Source of the DNA: DASSLY01 sp035689185
GTDB lineage: Bacteria; Actinomycetota; Actinomycetes; Actinomycetales; Dermatophilaceae
Direction: 5' to 3'
Assembly (NCBI GenBank): GCA_035689185.1
Contig: DASSLY010000061.1
Location: forward strand, 1 to 53,404
Length of the DNA: 53,404 nt
The translations under genes and the position numbers were made by a program. Position 1 is the first letter of the stretch; each line of letters opens with the position of its first letter. A model generated the notes under the pieces. It made no database searches. It saw nothing but the letters and a program-made list of their open reading frames with translations, and was not told the origin of the DNA. Below are positions 8,018-17,575 of the stretch, piece by piece.

Positions 8018-10417
8018 TCAGACAGCGGGGGCGACGGAGCAGATCCGGGCGAGGGAGAACGTCCGGTCGTCGTTGTGCCGCGGGCACCACGCGAAGACAG
8101 TCCCGACGGAATGCTCGATGCCGGTGATCTCCCGGACGCTGACGCTTCCGCCGCCGGACTCGTACTGGATGACGACCGGGCCGCCCGTGTCGATGGCCTC
8201 GGCGAGTAGCCGCAGCTCGGTCTCGTTGAGCCGACGGGTGTGCCTGGCCAGTTCGGTCTGGGTCCTGCTCACCAGCCGCGGGGCGGACAGGCGGCCGACC
8301 AGGCCGGCGGCGGCGACCTGCGCGTCGACCGGGCGCTCCGCCTTCCGGCGCTCGCGTCGAGACCCCTGCGCCTGGCGCAGTTGTGCGGCGAAGGAGGTCA
8401 CGACATCCTCGCGCGCGGCCGCCGGCGGCGCCTCGACCCGCTCCTGGGCGGGCATGGGGAAGTAGCCGGCCGCGCGGATGGCCGACAACGCCTCGTCGAC
8501 GGGCACGCCGCAGGCGAGCACCGTGGGCGCCACGAGCCGGAGGTCCAGCCTGCGCAGCCGCTTGTCCACCGAGACCTCGGCCAGCAAGGCCTCGTCGGTG
8601 GAGGTGATCATCGAGACGGCATCGTGCACCCGCAGCACACCGTGCCGCCGGGCCACGTCCCCCACCAGGTAACGCAACGGCTGCGGCAGCTCAACACCGG
8701 CCACGGTGGCAAGGTCAGCGAGCAGGCTATCCGGCGTGCCGCCCTCGTCCAGCGCCCGGCGGATCGAGGCGGGGCTGAACCGCCAGGTCGTCGCACCGCC
8801 GCGCCCCTCGCGTTCGGCGCAGAAATCCAACACGGCGCTCACCCGCGCCGACGGCGGTCCGACGGCCACCGCGGTGAGGTCGGCCCCGAACACGGCACGG
8901 TCGGTGGCCGCCGGCAGGGCCTCGGAGGCCGCGTGTCCGAGCGCGTCACCCGACTCGCCCAGCACCGTGCCCGGCTGGACCAGCGCCCGGCCGATGGGGC
9001 CGAGGGCGCCCAGGGCCGCTACGCCGAGCAGGTGAGCTTCCCGCCATACCGTCGAGAACGGCTGGTCGCGGTCGCTTGGCGTCCCATGCGCCATGGCCTG
9101 CGCCCATCGCAGCAGCTCCCCGAACCCCGCGAGCTGCAGGCCTTGACCCTCGCCGCCGGCGGTCAGCACGCGCAGTGCGGAGCGCCGTGTCTGCCGGCAG
9201 CCTGGGCAGTCCCCAGGCGCGCGCAGTGCTGGCATCGTTCTGCCGTCGTCGCCGATCTGCTCGCTCGGGGAGTCTCCCGCGAGCCACCAGGCGCGCACCA
9301 GCACGGCATACCGCTCGCCCGGCTCCCGGGCGCGCCAGGCGGCGAAGCCGTCGGACACCGTGACCCGATGGGAGACGTCGAGCAGTCGGCTGCGCAGCGC
9401 CAGCTCCAGCGCTAGCCGCGTTGAGGTCTCTGGCGCGGCGACAGCCTTCGCCAGGCGGGCCACCTCGCGGACCCCTAGGCCGCCGGACTTCAGCGCGGGG
9501 ACCGGCTGGCGGTTGAGAAGGTCCAGCAGTGAGGTCGCGAGCTCGGCGAACGCTGTCGCGGACGCGGCGGACTCCGCGGTGACCGCCTCGACGCTGACCG
9601 CGCTGCGGGCGACCGGCGGCGGATGCGGTTCGAACGGGAGGCGGAAGTGTGCGCCGAGCAGCGCCAGCTGCACCTCGGCGGGCATGATCCACTGGTTGCT
9701 GCCCCAGCCCAGGGGGAAGGCGAGCCCGTACTCCACCGCCCAGCGGCCGGCCTGGGCACGCCGCCGGTAGTTCTCTGGATCGTAGGGGTTGCCCTCATCC
9801 TCCTGGCCGAGCGCTGTCTGGAGGAGAGTCTCGCGGACGGCCGGGGCCGCCCCACGGAGCAGCGAGCGGGTGGCCTCGGCGTCGGTCAGCACCTCGGCCA
9901 CCCTTTCGACCAGGGCCGCCTTGGCTCCGACGGGGCGTACGCCGCGGGTCCGCAGTAGTTGTCGCAGCCCGTCCGCGGTGACCCCCAGCAGCAGGGCGCG
10001 AACCGGAGGGCCGAACTGCTGCTCCGACCCGACCAGGTGCGCGACCAGCGGCGAGGTTTCCAGTCCACCTCCGGGCAGCGGTCGGCACAGCCCGGCATCC
10101 TGGAGGTGACGCAGCTGCCCGGCGACGGCCGCGACGTGCTCGTCCCACGAGGTGGAGTGACCCGCGTCCAGCAGCGTCTGGAGTTGATCGACGCTGCCTC
10201 GCCCGCCGAGTGCGGCGAGGGCTTCCAGCGTCTGCACCGCCGGCCGGCCCAAGGCGGCCAGGGCTCGCAGCAGCGATGCAGGGTGCTCCAGCCGGTCGGC
10301 GAGCTCGCCCAGGTCGCGCGGCAGGGGCGGGTGGATGGCGTCGGCTCGCTGTTCGAGCAGGCGCTGCAAGTCGGCCTGTCCCAGCTCGCCTAGCCACTGC
10401 TGGAGCGTCGTTCCCAC
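8018..10417 (-). CDS. Helicase-associated (XPB/Ssl2-like C-terminal) domain protein
   Basis: This 799-residue protein resembles the actinobacterial family annotated as helicase conserved C-terminal domain proteins, usually encoded near the XPB-like repair helicase. No Walker A or DExx box is visible, so it is not itself a motor. The N-terminal half is helical (LQQWLGELGQADLQRLLEQRAD start, and winged-helix-like stretches). The C-terminal third carries the helicase-associated region, and the last 55 residues look WYL-like (VVIQYE..., then FAWCPRHNDDRTFSLARI). The role is presumably DNA repair or transcription-coupled, by association only. The GTG start lacks a strong ribosome site. No XPB gene lies in this window. 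Confidence 0.85.
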   Translation of the reverse strand: MGTTLQQWLGELGQADLQRLLEQRADAIHPPLPRDLGELADRLEHPASLLRALAALGRPAVQTLEALAALGGRGSVDQLQTLLDAGHSTSWDEHVAAVAGQLRHLQDAGLCRPLPGGGLETSPLVAHLVGSEQQFGPPVRALLLGVTADGLRQLLRTRGVRPVGAKAALVERVAEVLTDAEATRSLLRGAAPAVRETLLQTALGQEDEGNPYDPENYRRRAQAGRWAVEYGLAFPLGWGSNQWIMPAEVQLALLGAHFRLPFEPHPPPVARSAVSVEAVTAESAASATAFAELATSLLDLLNRQPVPALKSGGLGVREVARLAKAVAAPETSTRLALELALRSRLLDVSHRVTVSDGFAAWRAREPGERYAVLVRAWWLAGDSPSEQIGDDGRTMPALRAPGDCPGCRQTRRSALRVLTAGGEGQGLQLAGFGELLRWAQAMAHGTPSDRDQPFSTVWREAHLLGVAALGALGPIGRALVQPGTVLGESGDALGHAASEALPAATDRAVFGADLTAVAVGPPSARVSAVLDFCAEREGRGGATTWRFSPASIRRALDEGGTPDSLLADLATVAGVELPQPLRYLVGDVARRHGVLRVHDAVSMITSTDEALLAEVSVDKRLRRLDLRLVAPTVLACGVPVDEALSAIRAAGYFPMPAQERVEAPPAAAREDVVTSFAAQLRQAQGSRRERRKAERPVDAQVAAAGLVGRLSAPRLVSRTQTELARHTRRLNETELRLLAEAIDTGGPVVIQYESGGGSVSVREITGIEHSVGTVFAWCPRHNDDRTFSLARICSVAPAV

Positions 10418-10581
10418 GGCCGCGAATCTAACGCGCCGTCGCGCGTCACGGCTGTTGGCTCGCCGCTGTGGACAATCCGGCCTCGGGACGCGGCCAGCCG
10501 GCCGATGAACCGCTTCGGTGCCCGTCCCGTTGACTGGGCAGCCGGCAGGCCGCCGGCTGGTGAGGCCGAGGAGGAGTGACC

Positions 10582-11145
10582 ATGCAGGATGCGGTGGACG
10601 CCACGACGACGCAGGAGTCGAGTTTGACCAGGCGTGGGGCGCTGGGCTTGGCCGCCGCGGCGGGTGCGGTGGGCTCGACTGTGCTGGCCGCGCCCGCGGC
10701 GGTGGCCGAGGGGGCGACCGCGGGCGTGCGCAAGGCTACGCCGATGCCGACGATCACCCTGGCCCTGGCCGACCTGATCACCAAGAAGGCGGTGGGCTAC
10801 GTGCGTCGCAACTCCCTGCCACCGATGTTCGTCGTGGTCGTGGATTCGTGCGGCGACGAGAAGGCGTCGGCCCGGATGGACGGCAACGGCACCGCCTCTA
10901 CGGTGCTGGTCCCCGTGAAGGCCCGGACGGCGGCGGCGTTCAAGTCCTCGACAGCCGACTTGGCGGCACGGGTGACGGCGCCGGCGGCCATCGCCTCCTT
11001 CACGACCGCCGGGTTCTCCCTGCTGGGTGGCGGCGTGCCCGTGGTCGTGGACGGCAACGTGATCGGTGCCGTCGGCGTCGGCGGCGGCAGCCCGGACCAG
11101 GACGACCAGGTGGCACGTGCCGCGGTGGCGGCCGCCCTCGCCTAA
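10582..11145 (+). CDS. Tat-exported GlcG/HbpS-family (heme-degrading/binding-like) protein
   Basis: Members of the GlcG/HbpS fold bind heme or cobalamin or act as extracellular sensors. The 187-residue protein starts with a twin-arginine signal (LTRRGALGLAAAAG, Arg17-Arg18, then an Ala-rich segment to about residue 40), so it is secreted. The mature part shows the family pattern VVVVDSCGDEKASARMDG, then AFKSSTADLAARV, then GGGVPVVVDGNVIGAVGVGG near the end. The ATG at 10582 is chosen over the GTG at 10576 because GAGGAGG is correctly spaced. HbpS is usually next to a SenS/SenR two-component pair; none is present here. A DnaA-box-like 9-mer lies at 10467-10475 in the leader. Confidence 0.88.
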   Translation: MQDAVDATTTQESSLTRRGALGLAAAAGAVGSTVLAAPAAVAEGATAGVRKATPMPTITLALADLITKKAVGYVRRNSLPPMFVVVVDSCGDEKASARMDGNGTASTVLVPVKARTAAAFKSSTADLAARVTAPAAIASFTTAGFSLLGGGVPVVVDGNVIGAVGVGGGSPDQDDQVARAAVAAALA

Positions 11146-11290
11146 GGCGGCGATCCTGGGCGACTCCTGTGCGATCCCGCGCGATCCCGGGAGACTCCGG
11201 GAGACTCCGGGGCGACTCCCGGGCGAGCTGGTGGCCGGCGCCGGCCCGCGGGGACCGACGCCGGGCCACGGGTTGGCCGGCCGCGCTGGC

Positions 11291-11830
11291 CTAGGGGACC
11301 AGGCCGCAGTGTGCCAGGGCTTGCCGCAGGAGTACGTCCTGGCCGCCGGTCATCTCAGCTAGCACGTGTTGGCTGGCTGCCTGCAGTGGGCTGAACCAGG
11401 TCAGCTGGAGCGCGTCCTGCTGCGGTGCGCAGTCCCCGGTGACTGGTATGACGTAGGCCAGCGACACCGCGTGCTGCCGCGGGTCGTGGAACGGGGTCAC
11501 TCCCGGGGTGGGGAAGTACTCGGCGACCATGAACGGCTGCGGCGACACCGGGATGAGGGGCAGCGCCAGCGGTCCGAGATCCTTCTCGATGTGCCGGATC
11601 AGCGCGTCCCGCAACCGCTCGTGGTACAGCACCCTGCCGGACACCAACGCCCGGGTGATCGCCCCCTCTCCGGTGGCCCGCAGGAGTAGGCCGACCTCGG
11701 TCACCGTCCCGGCGCCGTCCACCCGGACCGGCACCGCGTCCACATACAGGATGGGCAGCCGGTCTCGCACGTCTTCCAGCTCCGCGCGGGAGAACCAGCC
11801 ACTCTGCGCCTCGATCGCCGCCTCGCTCAC
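11291..11830 (-). CDS. NUDIX-fold family protein (DUF4916-like)
   Basis: The 179-residue protein reads as the actinobacterial NUDIX-hydrolase-like family: WFSRAELEDVRDRLPILYVDAVPVRVD, then GLLLRATGEGAITRALVSGRV, then FPTPGVTPFHDPRQHAVSLAYV. A canonical GX5EX7REUXEEXGU box is not visible, so catalysis is uncertain. The GTG start at 11830 has AAGG 7 nt upstream; the frame is open far beyond it on this strand only because it runs antisense to the nuclease-helicase gene. It diverges from that gene across 90 nt. Substrate unknown. Confidence 0.85.
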   Translation of the reverse strand: MSEAAIEAQSGWFSRAELEDVRDRLPILYVDAVPVRVDGAGTVTEVGLLLRATGEGAITRALVSGRVLYHERLRDALIRHIEKDLGPLALPLIPVSPQPFMVAEYFPTPGVTPFHDPRQHAVSLAYVIPVTGDCAPQQDALQLTWFSPLQAASQHVLAEMTGGQDVLLRQALAHCGLVP

Positions 11831-11920
11831 CGCCTTGTTGTACCAGCGCGGTGCCCCTGTGGACGACTGGCCGGGTCTGTCGGTGGGCTCGTCCAGACTT
11901 GGGCCGACCCAGGAGGACCA

Positions 11921-14900
11921 GTGCAGCAGATCCACGGACGTGTGGTGTTCAGCCCCACGGACCTGACCAAGCACCTCGCGTGCCCGCACATCACCACCCT
12001 TGACCTGGCCGCGGCCCGGGCTGGCCGGGCCGAGGGCGCGAGCGGGCCCGACGACGCGTTGCAGCTGGTGTTCCGCAAGGGCCTGGAGCACGAGGCGGGT
12101 TACCTGGCCGGCCTGCGGGAAGCTGGCCTGGAGGTCGCCGAGATCGCGACCCGGTTCGACGACGCGGGGCGTCGGGCGGCCGAGTCCGAGACGCTGGCGG
12201 CGATGCGGCGCGGGGTGCAGGTGGTCTACCAGGCCACGCTGTATGACGGGCAGTGGGGCGGCCAGGCCGACTTCCTGCTGCGCCGGGAGCGGCCGAGCGC
12301 CCTGGGTGGGTGGTCCTACGACATCGCGGACACCAAGCTCGCCCGCCGGCTGAAGGTCCCGGCCCTGCTTCAGATGGCAACGTATGCCGAGCGGCTGGCT
12401 CAGGTGCAGGGGGCGCCGGTCCAGGTCCTCACCGTGGTGACCGGCGACGGCCGGGAGCACGGTTGGCGGCTGGAGGACGTGGCCTCCTACGCCCGCCGGG
12501 CGCGGAGCAGGCTCATGGCCGCGGTCGAGCAGGCGACGCCGACCGAGTCGGCGCCGGTCCGGCAGTGCGGGCAGTGTCGCTGGGAGCAGCTCTGCCGCAC
12601 CGGGTGGGAGCGGGCCGACGACCTGTCCTTGGTGGCCGGGATGCCCGCGCGGCACCGGCTTACCCTGCGCGAGCAGGGGATCACCACGGTGGCCCAGCTG
12701 GCCGCGGCCAACCCCGACGAGCTCACCGGCATCGCGCGGCCGGCCAGGGACCGGCTGACGCAGCAGGCGCGGCTGCAGGCGCGGGAGCGCTCGACCGGTC
12801 ACCCCGCCTACGAGCTGGCGGAGCCGGTGGTCGGTCATGGGCTGCTGCGGCTGCCGGCGCCGAGCCCCGGTGACCTCTACCTGGACTTCGAGGGCGACCC
12901 GTTCGCCGGGCCGGCGGGCCGGGAGTACCTCGCCGGGCTGTGGGACCGGCACAGCCGGTACACCTCCTGGTGGGCGCACACCGACGCGGAGGAGCGGGTG
13001 CTCACCGAGCGGCTGGTCGACGAGCTCACCGCGCGCTGGCGCGCCTGCCCGGGCCTGCACGTCTACCACTACGCGCCCTACGAGCTCTCCGCGCTGAAGC
13101 GGCTGACCGGGCGCCACGGCACCCGTGAGGCGGAGCTCGACGCGATGCTTCGCGCGGAGCTGTTCGTGGACCTGTATGCCGTGGTGCGCCAGGGCGTGCG
13201 GATCTCCAAGCCGTCGTACTCGATCAAGAAGCTGGAGGACTTCTACTGGGGCGGGGCGCGCGCCGTCACCGATGGCAGCGTGGCGGATGCGATGACCAGT
13301 GTGGTCGAGTACGAACGTTTCCTTGTCGACGGCGACGCCGCGGTCCTGCGCCGGATCGAGGAGTACAACCGCGACGACGTCCGCTCGACCCACGACCTGC
13401 ACTCCTGGCTGGAGGAGCGCCGGGCCGAACTGGAGCACTGCTACGGGCCGCACGACCGGTTCAGCCCAGGCGTGGACGAGCGGGGCGCGCCGGCCACCGA
13501 GGTCGAGGCGGCCGAGCTGGTTCTGGCCGACCGGCTGGCCGACGCGGGCGAGCCGCTGCTGGCCGGGCTGGTCGGCTGGCATCGACGTGAGGAGCGCCCG
13601 GCCTGGTGGGAGTTCTTCGGCTTCCAGCAGCTGGACGACGACCAGCTGGTCGCCCACCCGAACGCCGCTGGGCGGGTCGGCCGGCCGCAGCGGGTGGGCA
13701 CGTCGGGCCGGTCGACGGTGTGGCGCTACCCGTTCCCGCCGCAGGACTGCAAGTTTCCGGCACGCAGGTACCTCGTCGACGTGGACAGCAGGAGGCCGGT
13801 CGGCAAGCTGGTGCGTTACGACCCGGCCGGCGGTTTCGTGGACGTGTCCGTCGGCAACGGCCGCGACCCGCTGGTGGTCCGGGGGTTGCAGCCGCAGGGC
13901 CCACCGAACAGCGATGTGCTACGCCGGGCTATCGCCCACGTCGCGAACGAGCTGCTCGCCGGACGGGACACCTTGGGCCGCCGGCTGCTGGATCGCCGGG
14001 TGCCGAGGCAGCTGTCCGCGCGCCCGGGGGAGACCCCCAGGCAGGTCGTGTTGCGCGCGGGTGCGCGACTCGACGCTGCTGTTCTCGCCGTGCAGGGACC
14101 GCCCGGCTCGGGCAAGACCACCGTGGCCGCCGAGCTGGTCCGCGGGCTCCTCGACGCCGGGCTGACCGTCGGGGTAACCGCCCAGTCGCACGCTGTCGTG
14201 ACGAACCTGCTGCAGACCGTCGACCGGCCGGCGGTGCAGAAGTGCGACGCCGAGGAGTTCAGCGGCACCGACCCGGTCCTCTCCGTGGCCGCCAACGAGC
14301 CGGTCGTCGCGGCGCTGCGGTCACGGGCTGTGAACCTGGTCGGCGGCTCGGCCTGGCTGTGGTCGCGGGAGGACGTGCGTGGCCTGGTCGACGTGCTGGT
14401 CATCGACGAGGCGGGGCAGTTCTCCCTAGCCAATGCGGTGGCGGTCTCGACGGCGGCAGCGTCGCTGGTGCTGCTGGGGGACCCGCAACAGCTGATGTCA
14501 CCCACCCAGGCCGTGCACCCGCACGGCGCGGGCGTCTCCGCGCTGCAGCACCTCATCGGCGACCACGACACGATCCCCGCGGACAGGGGGGTCTTCCTCG
14601 ACACAACCTGGCGCATGCACCCGAGCATCGCCGACTTCGTCTCGGCCACCTCCTACGACGGCCGGCTCCAGGCCGGCCCGGGACGGCTACGCCAGCGCGT
14701 CGACGCCCCGGGCGTGCTGCAGGGGTCCGGGCTGCGGTGGGTGCCGGTCGGCCACGCCAGCAACAGCTCGGCCAGCGCCGAGGAAGCCGAGACGGTGCGG
14801 GCACTGGTGGAGGACCTGCTCGACGGCGGCCGGTGGACTGACGCCGACGGTGTCGAAAGGCCGCTGCGGCCCGCCGACGTGCTGGTGGTCACCCCCTACA

Positions 14901-15235
14901 ACCGTCAGGTCGCGTGCCTGCGCGAGGTGCTGCCGGAGGGGGTGCAGGCGGGCACCGTGGACAAGTTCCAGGGCCGGGAGGCGCCGGTGGTCGTCTACTC
15001 GACCGCCAGCTCGACGGCGGCTGACGCGCCACGCGGGGTGGACTTCCTGTTCGACCTGCACCGGCTCAACGTCGCGGTGTCCCGCGCCCGAGCGCTGACG
15101 GTGCTGGTCGGCAGCCCGCAGTTGCTCGACGCGGAGGTCCACACGCCCGAGCAGCTGCGGAAGGTCAATGCGCTCTGCCGCTACGTCGAGCTCGCCGAGG
15201 AGGTCACCGCGGCACGGGGCGCGCCGGTGGCCTGA
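11921..15235 (+). CDS. TM0106-family RecB-like nuclease fused to superfamily 1 helicase
   Basis: The 1104-residue protein combines three modules. An N-terminal RecB/Cas4-like nuclease (about 1-230) has an acidic/lysine motif (DIADTKLAR), a QMATYAE helix, and a Cys cluster (CGQCRWEQLC) that may hold iron-sulfur. A central RNase H-like exonuclease domain begins at DLYLDFEGDPF. A C-terminal SF1 helicase has Walker A GPPGSGKTT at 726-734, Walker B VIDEAGQ at about 829, and late motifs TVDKFQGREAPVV and LNVAVSRAR. The GTG start follows AGGAGGA. The family is widespread in actinobacteria but its role is not established; repair or defence against foreign DNA are both plausible. It diverges from a NUDIX-like gene. 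Confidence 0.93.
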   Translation: MQQIHGRVVFSPTDLTKHLACPHITTLDLAAARAGRAEGASGPDDALQLVFRKGLEHEAGYLAGLREAGLEVAEIATRFDDAGRRAAESETLAAMRRGVQVVYQATLYDGQWGGQADFLLRRERPSALGGWSYDIADTKLARRLKVPALLQMATYAERLAQVQGAPVQVLTVVTGDGREHGWRLEDVASYARRARSRLMAAVEQATPTESAPVRQCGQCRWEQLCRTGWERADDLSLVAGMPARHRLTLREQGITTVAQLAAANPDELTGIARPARDRLTQQARLQARERSTGHPAYELAEPVVGHGLLRLPAPSPGDLYLDFEGDPFAGPAGREYLAGLWDRHSRYTSWWAHTDAEERVLTERLVDELTARWRACPGLHVYHYAPYELSALKRLTGRHGTREAELDAMLRAELFVDLYAVVRQGVRISKPSYSIKKLEDFYWGGARAVTDGSVADAMTSVVEYERFLVDGDAAVLRRIEEYNRDDVRSTHDLHSWLEERRAELEHCYGPHDRFSPGVDERGAPATEVEAAELVLADRLADAGEPLLAGLVGWHRREERPAWWEFFGFQQLDDDQLVAHPNAAGRVGRPQRVGTSGRSTVWRYPFPPQDCKFPARRYLVDVDSRRPVGKLVRYDPAGGFVDVSVGNGRDPLVVRGLQPQGPPNSDVLRRAIAHVANELLAGRDTLGRRLLDRRVPRQLSARPGETPRQVVLRAGARLDAAVLAVQGPPGSGKTTVAAELVRGLLDAGLTVGVTAQSHAVVTNLLQTVDRPAVQKCDAEEFSGTDPVLSVAANEPVVAALRSRAVNLVGGSAWLWSREDVRGLVDVLVIDEAGQFSLANAVAVSTAAASLVLLGDPQQLMSPTQAVHPHGAGVSALQHLIGDHDTIPADRGVFLDTTWRMHPSIADFVSATSYDGRLQAGPGRLRQRVDAPGVLQGSGLRWVPVGHASNSSASAEEAETVRALVEDLLDGGRWTDADGVERPLRPADVLVVTPYNRQVACLREVLPEGVQAGTVDKFQGREAPVVVYSTASSTAADAPRGVDFLFDLHRLNVAVSRARALTVLVGSPQLLDAEVHTPEQLRKVNALCRYVELAEEVTAARGAPVA

Positions 15236-15241
15236 GCCGGG

Positions 15242-15736
15242 TTAGGCGGGGGAGTGGGAGCTGACAAGTGCCAGGGCGGGCCGCCTTGGCGCGGTGCTCG
15301 CCCGCCGGGCCGGGGGACGCACGACGTCGATGCGCCGCGGGGCGCACCCGTCCGAGCCGAGCACGATAGCGGCCAGCCGGGCATCCGGGCAGGTGCGCCG
15401 GTGGTCGGCGATGACCACGTCCAGGACTCGGCGCATCAGCGCAGGGGAGGAGGTGCTGATGGTGACCCGGTCCACGTTGTGCGCCCGCCAGGAGACCGCG
15501 CACCGCCCGTCGCCGGAGTTGGCGACGATGGCCCGCAGCAGGTGGCTCATCATCCGGCGGCAGTCCAGCGATGCGGTCCAGCCGCGCTTACCGGCATGCT
15601 CGCCAGCGTAGACGTGCAGGCAGGCGGGTCGCTCGGCCGGCACGAGGACCAGGGACTCGGTCGTGGGATCGACCAGGGAGTCGATCAGGGACTGGACCAG
15701 CTCGCGCGCCACGCCTTCGCTCATGAACGTCAGCAT
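15242..15736 (-). CDS. Hypothetical protein, 164 residues
   Basis: I do not recognise this protein. It is a soluble, mixed alpha/beta-looking sequence: MSEGVARELVQSLIDSLVD helix, LVLVPAERPACLHVYAG strand-rich segment, then helices (MMSHLLRAIVANSG and LMRRVLDVVIADHRR) and a basic, Ala/Pro-rich tail. The ATG at 15736 is preceded by AGAGGA five nt upstream; a second ATG at 15724 is possible. It converges tightly with the nuclease-helicase gene (6 nt apart) and diverges from the RadC-like gene across about 240 nt of comparatively A-rich sequence. Function cannot be inferred. Confidence 0.7.
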   Translation of the reverse strand: MLTFMSEGVARELVQSLIDSLVDPTTESLVLVPAERPACLHVYAGEHAGKRGWTASLDCRRMMSHLLRAIVANSGDGRCAVSWRAHNVDRVTISTSSPALMRRVLDVVIADHRRTCPDARLAAIVLGSDGCAPRRIDVVRPPARRASTAPRRPALALVSSHSPA

Positions 15737-15976
15737 GTCCTCTGTTTCGGGTCAAGAAGTGGTAAATCGGCGGCAATAGACCGCAAACCGCCCGAATGGA
15801 CTAGCCCAAAAGGTAAAGACGGAGCCCGGTCACCCGGGCCGCCGCGCAACAGTTCGCGATCCCCGGAAGTCGTCAGGCGCGTCGAGGTGCGCGTTGGGAA
15901 CGGCCAACTGTCCGAGGCCCACAAACTCCCCTGTGGACAACTGGGGGAGGGCCGAGCATCCGGCCACGATGGACCC

Positions 15977-16426
15977 ATGAGCTTCCTTGACCTGCCGGCC
16001 GACTGGCCGCACCGGCCCCTGACCGACCCCACCCTGGTCGCCGATGTCCTCGACCTCGTCGTGAGCGACGCCGTTCGGCAACGTGGCAGCTTGGTGCTGC
16101 TGCTCTGTCGCAGCGACGACCGGCTCGCCCAGCCGTGCGTGGTGGACGACGTCGACCTGGCACGGCACGACGCGACGCACCGGGAGATCCTCGAGCCGTT
16201 CGTGGCGCTGCTGGCGCAGATGCAGTCCGGGGGGTCGCTGATCGTGGCAGTCACCAGGCCGTCCGGGCTGCGCCCCACCGACGACGACCGGGCCTGGCAC
16301 CAGGCCGCCATCGACGCCTGCCGAGAGGGGCCGGTGCCCGTCCGGCTGCTGGGCGTGCACGTCGTGACCCGGGACGGGATCGAGCGGTTGCCAGACGCGC
16401 CCCTGCCCGCGTCCCGCGCCAGCTGA
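15977..16426 (+). CDS. Hypothetical protein with RadC/JAB-like pattern
   Basis: This 149-residue protein has strand-helix alternation reminiscent of RadC/JAB proteins: LVLLLCRSDDRLAQPCVVDDVD, then ILEPFVALLAQMQSGGSLIVAVTRPSG, then DDRAWHQAAIDACREG and RLLGVHVVTRDGIERLPD. The zinc HxH...D signature of active JAB enzymes is not evident, so the resemblance is weak and structural only. The ATG start has no strong ribosome site. A perfect 9-mer matching the actinobacterial DnaA box (TTGTCCACA, minus strand) lies 37-45 nt upstream at 15932-15940, suggesting possible DnaA-linked control. Confidence 0.65.
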   Translation: MSFLDLPADWPHRPLTDPTLVADVLDLVVSDAVRQRGSLVLLLCRSDDRLAQPCVVDDVDLARHDATHREILEPFVALLAQMQSGGSLIVAVTRPSGLRPTDDDRAWHQAAIDACREGPVPVRLLGVHVVTRDGIERLPDAPLPASRAS

Positions 16427-16465
16427 GGCCGCGCCAGCACCGGCGCGGGAGGCTACGTTTGCCGA

Positions 16466-17533
16466 ATGACGCCCGGGCTGGAGCTGCGGCCGGGGCGGGG
16501 GAACGCCATCACCGACGTCCCGGGGATCGAGGTCGGTCACTGCACCCGCGTTGGCGACGGCTGGCTCACCGGCACGACGGTGGTCCTGGCCCCACCGGAG
16601 GGGGCGGTCGGCGGGGTCGACGTCCGCGGCGGTGGTCCGGGCACCCGGGAGACGGACCTGCTCGACCCGCGCAACCTGGTGGAGCGGGTGCACGCCGTCG
16701 TACTGACCGGCGGTAGCGCGTTCGGCCTGGCGGCGGTCGACGGGGTGATGCTCCACCTCGAACAGGCCGGCCGCGGCTTCCCGGTCGGTGGGGGCATGGT
16801 CGTGCCGATCGTCCCGGCCGCGGTGCTGTTCGATCTCGGCCGCGGCGGGTCGCCCCGGGCACGGCCGGGACCGCAGGAGGGCGCCGCCGCCTGTGACGCC
16901 GCCTCCTCGGCGGTTGGCGCCGGAGGCGTGGGCGCCGCAACGGGCGCCGTGGCCGGCGGGCTCAAGGGCGGCGTCGGAAGTGCCAGCGCCGTCCTGCCCG
17001 GCGGGGCCACCATCGCCGCGCTGGTCGCCGTCAACAGCCGTGGGCATCCGGTCGACCCCGCCACCGGGGAGCTCTACGCCCGCCGGTTCGGCCTGCCCGG
17101 CGAGTTCCCGCCCTGGCGCACCCCCACGGCCGCCGACCTTCGACGCGGCCAAGCGGTGGCGGACCGGCACCGCAGGCCGCCACCTGCGCTTGCCCGGGCC
17201 ACCACGATCGGGGTGCTGGCGACCGACGCCACCCTCACCAAGGCCCAGTGCGCCAAAGTGGCGGGGGTCGGCCACGACGGGCTCGCGCGGGCCATCCGAC
17301 CGGTGCACGCGATGACCGACGGCGACACCCTCTTCGCGTTGGCGACGTGCGAACGTCCGGCGCCTGGGCTGGCCGAGGTCGACGAGCTGCTCTCCGCCGC
17401 CGCCGACTGCGTCACCCGGGCTGTCGGACACGCCATCCTGGCCGCGCGAGGCGTCCGGACCGCGGCCGGTGACTGGCCGGCATACGCGGAGGTCTACCCG
17501 TCCGCGCTGGTAGACCCTCCGCCACCCCGGTAG
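16466..17533 (+). CDS. P1 family peptidase (DmpA/S58-like)
   Basis: P1/DmpA proteins are N-terminal-nucleophile aminopeptidases or amidases activated by self-cleavage. The 355-residue protein opens with the family block NAITDVPGIEVGHCTR. It continues with VVLTGGSAFGLAAVDGVM, the Gly/Ala-rich GGVGAATGAVAGGLKGG stretch, and ATTIGVLATDATLTKAQCAKVA, where the nucleophile region is expected. Length and order fit the family. The ATG follows GGGAGG at a slightly long distance. It is probably co-transcribed with the following HIT gene (42 nt apart). Substrate unknown. Confidence 0.92.
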   Translation: MTPGLELRPGRGNAITDVPGIEVGHCTRVGDGWLTGTTVVLAPPEGAVGGVDVRGGGPGTRETDLLDPRNLVERVHAVVLTGGSAFGLAAVDGVMLHLEQAGRGFPVGGGMVVPIVPAAVLFDLGRGGSPRARPGPQEGAAACDAASSAVGAGGVGAATGAVAGGLKGGVGSASAVLPGGATIAALVAVNSRGHPVDPATGELYARRFGLPGEFPPWRTPTAADLRRGQAVADRHRRPPPALARATTIGVLATDATLTKAQCAKVAGVGHDGLARAIRPVHAMTDGDTLFALATCERPAPGLAEVDELLSAAADCVTRAVGHAILAARGVRTAAGDWPAYAEVYPSALVDPPPPR

Positions 17534-17575
17534 CGGGCCCGCCGGTCCGTGTGCGCCGCGGCTAGGGTCGGCCAG

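Noticed and set aside
10576..10581. GTG at 10576 as start of the GlcG/HbpS-like gene
   Set aside because: It overlaps the ribosome site; the ATG at 10582 is better spaced.
11842..13657. Long open frame on the minus strand reaching far upstream of the NUDIX-like gene
   Set aside because: It is antisense to the nuclease-helicase gene, which has clear motifs and a ribosome site; the translated sequence is low-complexity Arg/Gln/Leu-rich, typical of shadow frames in GC-rich DNA.
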